From Asterias amurensis (taxonomy: Eukaryota; Echinodermata; Asteroidea; Forcipulatida; Asteriidae): a stretch of DNA of 64,000 bases. A program made the position numbers and the translations under genes. Numbering within the stretch: position 1 is the stretch's first letter; each line of letters opens with the position of its first letter. Positions 26,390-38,300 of this stretch are shown in pieces. The notes under the pieces were generated by a model. It was given only the letters and a program-made list of their open reading frames with translations. It was not told where the DNA came from and searched no databases. The stretch lies in assembly GCF_032118995.1 (NCBI RefSeq), contig NC_092657.1:803891-867890 (forward strand), written 5' to 3'.

Positions 26390-29300
26390 ATCTCACTAGA
26401 TTGTATCTCCACCATGCAAAGTTTCAAATCCTACCCATGTTTACGTTGTTACCAAGCAAAATTTCAAGTCCTACCTAACAATGTTGTCTTGTCTTGCAGG
26501 CTTTATACGTCTTCATGGGGCTAGCCTTTGCTAGGGATGAGATTCTTTGGTTAGTGAGACACGCTGAGCATCCTCATCCTAAGATGAAGTCCAAGGCTAA
26601 CGTTGAGGACTTCTTGGATTCCCTTCTCCCTGAGATGCTCTTCTATATGGAGGAATTAAGAGCCCTTGTGAAGAAGTACCATCAAGTTCTTCAGCAGTAT
26701 TACATTCAGTACCTGAACGGCTACGATGCGATCGTTCTGAATAATCTGGCCAAGGTAGGTTTCTCTTTCTGAACAGATAAAAAGTAATCATCAAGTACTA
26801 AACCACATTCTTAAAATTATTAAGAATAAATAAATCAAATTGTGTAAGTCTTTTTTGTTGGTAACTCAGTTTTTGTTTGTTTCTCTCCAGAATCTTCCAT
26901 TGTGCTCTGAAGACGAATCCATCATTTTATCCTCCTTTGTTCAAACAATGGAAACTCTCAATCTCCAAAAAGGTAATATTGACCAGTACAGAGGGCAATA
27001 GTATAATATTGACTGCTCAACTGGGCATAAGCTTTATTTGATCAAACTTAGACAGGGATTCAACGCCGAGTCCATTATTGTGCCCTCCCTCGTCCAAACA
27101 AAGGAAACTCACAGTCTCAAACGAGGTAATATTGACTGACACGGAGGGCAGTAGAATAATACTCACCTTGTTCAGGTGGTCATTAGCTTGCAGTTGCTAG
27201 ATCACTGGCAAATAAACCAAGGGTTGCAGGTTCAAAGAATATTCTGGTTAATTTTTATGTGTTCAACCCAATTTGATATGAAAGAGACCCGTGAGTTCCC
27301 CCCCCCAAAAAAAAAAAAAACAGCAACAATAATAACCGCAACACCAACAAGAATTAAATAAGTTATTTTTTTACTGTGTTTTCTTATATTGTGACGTACT
27401 GACGGTTAATTTCATCGTTTACTAAAATTCTTTCTCCTACATTCCATCTTATCTTCAGTTGAAAGCGGAGACGTCTTTGATTTCCGAGGTTTCCGTATGG
27501 ATTGGTTCCGACTCCAGGCGTACACCAGCGTACGTAAAGCTACCCTCATCCTGACTGAGAATCATGAGCTAGCTAGGACCATGAATACCATTGTGTTTCA
27601 TACCATCATGGTGGATGATCTGGATGAAATACTGAATGAGACGTCAGACCTGAGCATCTTCTGGTGAGAAATAAAGCCTTGAAATAAAAGGCTTCTGGAT
27701 CTGAATTATATAGTCGGCAAAGCTTCCTATTGGAAACATCTCACCACATTTTTGTAGAGAAGACAATGGGCGGAAACCCAGCGTTTAAGACCTTGCTAGA
27801 AAATTGCAAAATTTAGCGATGCATGTGGGACTGCACGTCAACAGCCACATCTGAGGCGATTTGTGCAGTAAAAATATCAAGATCAAAAACCCCTATAGGG
27901 AAAACCCACGCAGTCAGGTAGGGATTAAAAAACCCAATCCACATGCAAAGGCTCCAGTCTGAGGTGGGATTCGAACTTGGGTCCACGTAGGTGAAAGGCA
28001 GGGAAAGAAACCACTGAGCTAACCTGAAGGCTCAAATGAAAAAACAGAATTAGGTTTTGCAAACTGCTCACCAACCAAAACGAGCTATGGTATCGTTAAT
28101 AGCAAAAAAAAAGTTAACGGCCTGATGTTTCGACCCTAGGACAGTCTTTCTCAAAGGCTAAAATTGCCAGCTTCACAACAAAATGCCATCTTGTACCATT
28201 AAGAGGGACAAATACAACTCTGTACAAAGACTTCCATACCGAAATGAGAACGTAGATTTTCCCGTTGCAAACTGCTTACCAAGCAAAATGTGAAAAAAAA
28301 ATAGTTAACAGCCTGACCCTAGCAGAGTCTTTCTTGAATGCTAAAACCCTCGCCAGCCTCACAAAAGAAATACCATCTTTGACCATAAAGACAGACAAAT
28401 GTAAACCATGACTGAACTCAAACAACTAGGGTCATAAGTCAAGGTGGGTAATGGTTGGTTTCAGAAAATAATTCGCCTTTAGGTTCGCAGTTGCCCAACG
28501 TTTCTATTTGGACCGCAGGCCTAATGTTTGAGATGTGCCTGAGCTAGGACTCAAAGTTACTAAGTTTCTTGAACTTGAGTTTCTAAGCTACCTGAGTTAC
28601 TGGAGTTTTAAGAAGCCAAGTTGTTGATATCTTTAATTCGGTAGCCATCGCAGTCGGTTCTTCAACAGGATGTTTCAGTTGTGTCTGAGCTACGCGTCCC
28701 AGTTACTAAGTTTCTTGAACTTGAGTCACAAAGTTACTTGAGTTACCGAAGTGAGTTAAGTTACTAAGCCAAGTTTGTTATATCTTTACTTTGTTTACAG
28801 CCATCGCAGTCGGTTCTTCGACAGGATGTTTGAGTTGTGTCTGAGCTACGCCTCCCAAGCTCGTTACGCTATTGCATTCCCTCTGATCTGCACTCACTTC
28901 ATCAACTGTACCCATGAACTCTGCCCCGAAGAGGTAAGACTAACTCATATTTATTTTCATCCTGAAAAGTACAAAAGACAAATAATGTGGAGGCACGGTT
29001 CTAACATACCACTAAGGCCTTAAGAGGAGAATACAACATAGTTTATTTATTATTTAATTAAACACTTAATGGACTTGTTGACAGCAGAATAAAATGTCAA
29101 GTAGTGTGTTTTGTGTTCATATATTCATGCGATTATTTTTATTTCTTCATTTGCCTAAAATCTCATCAGGTTTTGCACCCCTATGTTCCGACAACCCTAT
29201 GTTCCGGCACTCCAATGTTCCGGCACCCAAATGCTCTGACACCCTTTTATTCTGACACCCCTATGTTTCAACAACCCATTGTTCCAATAACCCCCTCATT

Positions 29301-32300
29301 ATTTATATACTAGGGTTAAAGACAGTGGACTCTATTGGTAATTGTCAAAGGCCAGTCTTCTCACTTGGTATATCTCAACATATGCATGAAATAACAAACC
29401 TGTGAAAATTTGAGCTCAATTTGTCGTCGAAGTTGCGATTTGCGAGATAATTATGAAAGAAAAAACACCCTTGTCACACGAAGTTGTGTGCTCTCATATG
29501 CTTGATTTTGAGACCTCAAATTCTAAATCTGAGGTCTCGAAATCAAATTTGTGGAAAATTACTCCTTTCTCGAAAACTATGTTTTTTCAGAGGGAGCCAT
29601 TTCTCACAATGTTTTATACTATCAACAGCTCCCCATTACTTGTTACAAAGTAAGGTTTTATGCTAATAATTATTTTGAGTAATTACCAATAGTGTCCACT
29701 ACCTTTAAGGTAAGGGTAAGGAAAATACATTAGGGGTGTTGTAACGGGTGTCGGAACACTGGAGTGTCGGAACATTGATGTGTCAGAACTTAAGTGTATA
29801 AATGATTTTGTTAACGATCAATGTAATAATATTGCTTGTTTGTCTGTCAGTTTGTCAATATCTACTGTCTGTCTATTTTACCATATTTTTTTTCTACCCA
29901 AGTCTCACAAGATTCAAGTTAACTTCGTGGATTGTGTTAACTTCCCTCGGATACTTACATATGTGAATAAATTGCTTGTTGGTGTTGGAGGAAAATAACT
30001 TCTTGCATTATAACCTTTTTAACCCAACTTTCTTTGCACTTTCTGTTTTGATCATTTTTGCTTGAAACTATAAAACCTTCTCCGATAACATTTTCTCTTT
30101 GCAACATCTTCAACATCTTCCTTCCTTCGATATAATCTCACCCTTTTTTTTAATCTAAAACCGAAACTCACTAACTCTTACAGATTAGCGCACGAAATGA
30201 TCGCGAAACAAGCACTTATTTTATGGATAGGGTAAGAATTGGTGTTGTAAACGTCAGTCATTCCATTCTGGAGGGAATGGTTTTATTGTATTTTTGTGGT
30301 TCCAAATTTTGTGTCCATCCATTTCAGTATGTAATTTCAGTCTTCATAGTTTAAGAAAAGACTTATAAAACACAAAATCAGTTCATCATCTAAATAAATA
30401 ATGGCACCTGCTATATTGAGACTTGTTTCGTTTGGAGTAAGAGTAAGCCTTAAAACTAATGTTGCATCTTGTCATTAAGACTTATTCAACATCTTCAACA
30501 GTTAATAAGTTTTGAGTCTTTTTGGCAAAAGTTTACACCAAATTTAAGCCGACAAGTCTTGTAGATTTACTCTACAACATTGAAAGTAAAGCTGGGTTTT
30601 TTTCAGGCAACATTTCACTCAAGTTCATACATTTGCCAACATTCTGCACATCATGAATTACAAACTTAACGAGAATTACATATCAATGCCAAGATGACCT
30701 CAAAATATTGTCATCTTTCCATTAATCAGTTCCAGGGGGTGTATTATTAGTTGATGGAATAGCTGCCTGTACCATAGGGTATTTCCATACAATTGAAAAT
30801 TTCAATTTTTCCTAATTATTTCCACCATAATTTTTTTTTTAGATTCTCTGTTTTGGGAAAATATCTAAAACTTTTGCAACATGAGCTTAAACAAAGCAAG
30901 CTTGTGATAAAGTATGAGGTTTTGTCTTGGACTAAAAACAAATAGTTCTAGAAATTAATTGATTACAATTTTGGTATGGAATTGCTCCTTTTTCCAGCTT
31001 TTGAAGAGTGCCCATCTAGTTTGAATGTATCGCTTGTTGTAGTTCCACAATAATTTCAGTGACTTTTTCTCTTTGTATTTGTACAATTGTTTGGTCACTT
31101 TTTCCTCTTGACTGTCACTGATTAAATGTCATTCTTTGCATGAAAGATCTTTTTTGAACTTGTGCTTTTGTTTTGTTGTAGTAGTTGTAGTACAGAAGGT
31201 CTACATACGTTTTTTGTATAGTTAATCATAACTTTAACTCTAACCCTTACCCTAAACAGCCCGGTCACACAGGCCCCGATAATGAGAACGATAACGAGAA
31301 CAATAAAAATGCACGCTCTCGATTGGTTGAAAGAGCGTGGGTGTATTCTGCGTGGAGCATTTCAACCAATCGAGGGTGTGCATTTTTATCAGTCTCGTTA
31401 TCGTTCTCGTTATTGGGGCCTGTGTGACCGGGCCTTAACACTTATCCGAACACTAACCCTAACTCTTGCAACCCTGACCTTTAAACTTTTCTCTAGGTTT
31501 AACCCTTATCCTAACCTTAACTCCAACCCGAATCCCAACCGTAACCCAAACTTTTGCAACCCTTACCGGCTACATCTACCTTTTCTCTAAGTCTAACCCT
31601 AATTCTAACCCCTTACCTAACCCTAACTGAAGCCCTTATTTTAACCCTTACCCTAACCTTAACTCCAATCCGAATCCCAACCGTAACTCCAACTCTAACC
31701 CAAACTCTTGTAACCCTTACCCTACCTCAACCTTTTCTCTAAGTCTAACCCTAATTCTAACCCCTTACCTAAGCCTAACTCGAGCCCTTACTCTAACTGG
31801 GCAAACACTTTCGCAATGACATGGAAATACACAACTCTCTAGTAACTTAACGTAGAACCAAAGATTTTATGCAGGCCTTACACTAAGCTCTTTTACAAAA
31901 ATACTCCACTCTATGCATAGAGTTATATAAGGAACTAGAGGGTGCACTGGTGATACTGCTTGCGCAAACGCGACAGGACCGCAAGATGACAAGCGCGCCA
32001 TTCTGTACGCGCGTTGAATATGAAATACACGTTTGAGGTTTTTTTTTTATTGAACGCTGACGTGATGCTGTCTGATCAACTTACAAAATGGCCGCACAAA
32101 CACACGCCGTGAGATGGCTGTTTTGTCAACTCAGAAAATGGCCACCTGCGCGCATACCGGGGCGCGTATATAGGCCAGTGCGCGCTCTAGTTCTTATATA
32201 TAACTCTATATGACTCTATGAGACCTGGCCTCATGGAGTAAGAAGAGTATGCACGTCTGAAGCTTCGTCAAGGAAAACATTCTTTCCTTCTAACAATTAA

Positions 32301-35300
32301 ACAGTCTCCTGACTTCCCAATGGAAAATCCATCCTAACAATTACACTCTTAAGGCACCAGTCTTGCTTTTGTCTTGAGCCTCATTTTGATTCCTTCAGAT
32401 GTGTGTATTGGAGATCCATGATGGCCGCCTCGTCAGATGTGAACAAATTTTCCTTAATCCTTCTGTCACTTTTTAGATGTGTGTTCAGTTTATGTCTGTA
32501 TTTTGTCTTGTCTTGTATTATAAATGCTGAATGTATCTGTTGATTTAAGTACTATTATTTGAATCCAAAAGTATTTAAGACTTTACTCTTTCTGAAGAAA
32601 GTCTAGCATTTCTTGAGTGGATTGTATTCTTTCTTGTGTTTTAAAATCTGTGTACATGTAGGCTGGTTAAAGAGACTAGCTAGAGACTCCAACTCCAGTC
32701 ACTGAATGTATAAAATGTATATTCTGAGTAGTGTCAACAGAACAGTGTTTTGTGAAGAGGCTGGTTGAGGAGACTAGCTTTTTGCATAGACTCCACTTCA
32801 AGTCGCTTGTTAGTGTTTTCTATTTTCATTATGCTTACATATAATTGAGTATCTGTATTAACAGCCTGGTTAATGAGGTCAGCCGAGGTGAGTAGTCTCC
32901 TAAACAAGCCACTCATCCATTGCTTTTCTTCTCATGCATAGCGCTACCACATTGGGGACCGTAGCCTGACCGTCACCAACGCCTTCTTGGACAGACTAGC
33001 CAAGGAGGTCAAAGATGTGGTCACCAAGATCTGCACGGAGCAGTGTATTCTGAGCGATCAGTTGTTGCCTAAGAACGCCGCCCCGCATCTTGCCAAGAAC
33101 GAGCAGTTGAGACGGAGGATCAAGGAGAAAGATAAGAAGAATAAACCCATCCCGGAACCCATGGTGCCTGGGACAGAGAGCTTCCGCAAGACGAGGGAGA
33201 AACTCAGCATGTAAGTCTGCCCAGACAAAATATTGCCCCAACTCTAAAATTATTTGTTTTATTTAACCCTACAAACAGCCGCAATATATGACAAACTTTT
33301 GCTCAAACAATATTATTGGGTCAAAGAAAAGGTTTGGAACTGATTTGAAACCTTCCAATGTTTCCCATGTAAACATAGAATATACAACTCAAACACAAAA
33401 CCAGATATTTCTGTTCCTTATTAATTTTCCTGACATTTTACCTGAAAATATCGTTGCAAACAAATCAGCAAGATGAGAAATTTCTTTGCGAATTGAGATG
33501 ATTATACTGAAATGAATAGTCTCTAAACGGTTAAGTAGAATTTGAAACTTTGCATGGTGGGAGTATAATAAGGTGAGGTTTGCTGTAGCACCATGTTTAA
33601 ATCTCTTTTGGGTAGTGCTGAAAAATACTTAGTTGAGGACTCAGCTTTTCGATCAGTATGCTCTGATTCTCTTTGCGTTTTCTTACAGCTATGACAAACT
33701 CCATATTAGCTTGACAGAGTTGTGTTTTGCCATCAACTACACTCCTAAGATCCTAGTCTGGGAGCACACCTTCTCTCCTAGAGAATATCTCATCCAACAC
33801 TTGGAAGCAAGATTCGCAAAGTAAGAACATTCTCTTCATAGATGTTAAACTTGCATTTGGGATTTTGGATTACCTATACACCGATGTGTGTTAGCACTGT
33901 ATACTCAGTATTTACCCGAGTTCTGTGTAGCTAACAACAGTCAAACTGTCTTCAGCTTCTGGGCAATTTCGGTGGTCTAGTTGGCAAGTCACTGCTCTAG
34001 AATTGCAAAGGTCTTGGGTTCGAATCCCACCCGAGTAGTATGCTCTGCTGATCAGAACCACCAGAGCATGAGAGTGCTTATCAAACATTCAAACTGTTTC
34101 TTTTTTTTTTCACATTTAGAGCACTCTATTAAACATTCCTAACTGTTTCTATTCCATCAAAGCTCTTGTTGGCATAATCATGTACAAACAATATTCCTTT
34201 ACTGTCACTGATTCCTAACTGTTTCTTTTCCCCCATCAGAGCTCTTGTAGGCATGATGTATAAACCAGCGACCAATGAGATTGCCAAACCATCAGAGCTT
34301 CTGACCCCCACTAGAGCGCTTATTAAATATTCCTAACTGTTTCTTTTCCCCCATCAGAGCTCTTGTAGGCATGATGTATAAACCAGCGACCAATGAGATT
34401 GCCAAACCATCAGAGCTTCTGTCCCCCACTATAGCGCTTATTAAATATTCCTAACTGTTTCTTTTCCCCCATCAGAGCTCTTGTAGGCATGATGATGTAC
34501 AAACCAGCGACCAATGAGATTGCCAAACCATCTGAGCTTCTGTCCCCCACTAGAGCGCTTATTAAACATTCCTAACTGTTTCTTTTCCCCCATCAGAGCT
34601 CTCGTAGGCATGATGATGTATAAACCAGAAACCAATAAGATTGCCAAACCATCTGAGCTTCTGTCCCCCACTAGAGTGCTTATTAAACATTCATAACTGT
34701 TTCTTTTCCCCCATCAGAGCTCTTGTAGGCATGATGATGTATAAACCAGAAACCAATAAGATTGCCAAACCATCAGAGCTTCTGACCCCCACTAGAACGC
34801 TTATTAAACATTCATAACTGTTTCTTTTCCCCCATCAGAGCTCTTGTAGGCATGATGATGTATAAACCAGAAACCAATGAGATTGCCAAACCATCAGAGC
34901 TTCTGACCAGCGTCCGGACCTACATGAATGTACTGCAGAGTATTGAGAGCCATGGTAAAAACAAAATTCTTATAAGACTCTTTTGACTAAGATTTTATTT
35001 GTTCACATCAAGATAATAACTGCATTGCTGCAGTTCATATCAGTCTTTATAACACCCCTTGCAAGTATTCTGCCTGCTCATTGGTTTAGAGCGCGTCACA
35101 TGACATGTCTTAGTTTTGCTAAACGACGGCCGTGTGATAGTGCGTCGGTTTGCCATGCGCTAGTCCGAAGACTAGCACACGGCGCCGTGCGCTAGTCCGA
35201 CAGACTAGCACACGGCGTGCAGTACCCAGACGTCCGTTGCGTGTACGAGGATGATAAATTAATTGTCTGTAACCATTTCGGATTGCACGATACTACATGC

Positions 35301-38300
35301 AACACAGTAAGTAAAAGTGTTTGCAATCTGTATTCGCGTCGTCCGTGGATTGTAGCATTCAGGTCTGTAACTTAATAATATAATGAGAAAATAGAATTAG
35401 CTGTATTAATAATATAATAGTACAGTATTTAGAAATGTTTGGGGTGTTATAAAACAAATATTGACTGCTTTTACTCGTGCCTTGGTTAAAAACTATGACT
35501 CCCCGGAGCGTTCCATTTTCCCGAGGCGAAGCCGGGGGAAAATGGAACGCTCCGGGGATCACCTCGGGAGTCATAGTTTTAACCATAGCACTCGAAGCAG
35601 TCAATATTTTTATACTACAGTGTTTTACTGTTTTGGCTTTGGTCTTTGGTGTACAGCAACCGATTTCACTAAACGCTATGGATTAATCCTATCTCGAGTT
35701 AGGACAAGTAACTAGTCCTTAGGATTAATCTTAGGTTTACTTGTTACAATGCAAGGCTGGGACTCGTCCTAAGTCCTAAGATTAATCCTAAGTTAGGAAG
35801 AGTTTGGTGAAATCGACAGCTGGTCTTGACTTCAACACTGGTTCAGATGATCAGGGATGAGGAATTTCAGAATTTCATCTGAATTCAGACTTTTTAAAGT
35901 TTTTCTGGTAAACAAAAACATGCTGTGTTTTTCTCAAAATAAATTAGTCTTTAATCTACTTCTGTAGTGCTAAGGTTACAGTCGTTGATTTCACTAAACT
36001 CTTCCTAACTTAGAATTAATCTTAGGACTTAGGACAGGTTCAGTTCCGTATCCAAATACATAGGACGCATTCATTGAACCATTCCTAGTTAGGGCGGGTT
36101 ACTCGTCCTAACTCGAGATAGGATTTATCCTAGCATTTCAGGAAATCGGCTGCTGTTCCCAGAAGCCCCTTGGATCCCAGCAATGACTCTCATTCCTGAT
36201 AAATTATGAAAGGAAAGAGTCAACTCACACCCGTCCTCCAGATCTCAACAACAAATGATGTCATACTGTTGTTATTCCTCTTACAGTTCACCTTGACGTG
36301 ACGCGAGTGTTTAATAACGTCATGCTGCAGCAAACTCAACAACTAGACAGTCACGGGGAGAAAACCATCACAATGCTCTACACAAACTGGTAAGTAGCTT
36401 CAATACGTAATTATCTTAACCGTTTCATGCTGTGTTCAATACTGACCATAATATCTAATCCAGAGCCAGCATGAAACAGCAGTGGTCAGGCCATGTGATT
36501 GGCAAGGTCCTGTTGTTATGCCCATGTACTTGGTATAATTGTGACACCAGGATGTTATTAGAGTCAAATAAATGGATATTGAGGAAGAATAGCTGCCGTT
36601 ACAATTATTTATTTCGATCTGGAAAATAGGAGAGAACGGAGTCCAGTTAGTGTTGTCTCTCGTGAAAGTATTTGGAAAGTTAGTGAAAATGTGAACGTGA
36701 AGCTTATGAGGGCGTAAGTGTAAACAAGTTGATTAGCATTAATAAACGTTTCTAAAACAAACTGAATTGGCGGATGAATAAAAAGTAAGGTAAGTAATAC
36801 GTTCACAAATGAAAGAAGAAAGTTCATTTAAAGGAAAAATAATCAAACTCTGTGGGGTGTCTTTATAACCGTCGCATAATGTTCTTACTTTTTTTCCAGG
36901 GACCAAATATCATGCACAATGAAGGAAGTACTTAATAAATCACATTCTGTTTTTAAGAATTCCAAATTTTTACCTTCTTGTCCTTTCTTCCTTCAGGTAT
37001 CTGGAAGTTCTTCTTCGGAGAGTGACCTCAGGTCAGATCTGTTTCTCTCCTTATCAACGAGCCTTCATCAGTCTGGCCCCAGACCCACAGCTTCCATTCA
37101 ATGCAGAGGAATACACTGATGTGACAGGTTAGTATCATTGGCCTCCAGACTACACAACTGACACACACAACATGTATCCTGAAGACCATAAGAACTACTG
37201 GTCCTTTCAATAAACCAACTCTACTCAAAAGACATTTTTACTCGGAGCTACCGCAAACCTCACCTAATTATACCCCCACCCCCCCCCCCCCCATGCAGAT
37301 TTCAAACCCTACTTAAAATTGTGTTTGTTGTGTTGTGTGTTGTTTGTAGGTTTGTTGTTTTTTGTGGTTTTTTTTTTTTAATATTGCCTTAAGCCTGGTT
37401 CATACTTCCTGCGAATGCGAATGCGATACGAATGTTGACGTCACAAATTCGCAGCAGTTGAACTCCCCTCAACTCACTTGCGAATATCGCTGCGAAAAGA
37501 GGGTTGTGACGTCAAATTCACGTCAAATTCGCTTTGCATTTGCATTCGCATGAAGTATGAAGCAGGCTTAACATCACTAGACCGGATGGCTACTTCAAGG
37601 TGTGGGCTACACTGATTTGGGTTGTTTACCCAAATCAACTGCCACCAGGCACACATTGCCACTACTTCTGGGACTGTAACAGGAATACCTTGTTCATAGT
37701 CCGTAAGGATAGGATGTAGGCATGGGTATCATCCACTAGGAGCCTTGTGCTGAGGCAAGGTTATCCCCTTCACATTCTATAATGATGAAGGCATGGGTAT
37801 CATCCACTAGGAACCTTGTGCTGAGGCAAGGTTATCCCCTTCACATTCTATAATGATGAAGGCATGGGTATCATCCACTAGGAGCCTGGTGCTAAGGCAA
37901 GGTTATCCCCTTCACATTCTATAATGATGAAGGCATGGGTATCATCCACTAGGAGCCTTGTGCTGAGGCAAGGTTATCCCCTTCACATTCTATAATGATG
38001 AAGGCATGGGTATCATCCACTAAGAGCCTTGTGCTGAGGCAAGGTTATCCCCTTCACATTCTATAATGATGAAGGCATGGGTATCATCCACTAGGAGCCT
38101 TGTGCTAAGGCAAGGTTATCCCCTTCACATTCTATAATGATGAAGGCATGGGTATCATCCACTAAGAGCCTTGTGCTGAGGCAAGGTTATCCCCTTCACA
38201 TTCTATAATGATGAAGGCATGGGTATCATCCACTAGGAGCCTTGTGCTTAGGCAAGGTTATCCCCGGCACATTCCATAATGATGAAGGCATGGGTATCAT

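Noticed and set aside
31282..31742. open frames rich in Leu/Thr/Pro and Asn/Pro
   Set aside because: These are translations of the telomere-like CCCTAA tract and a fold-back element.
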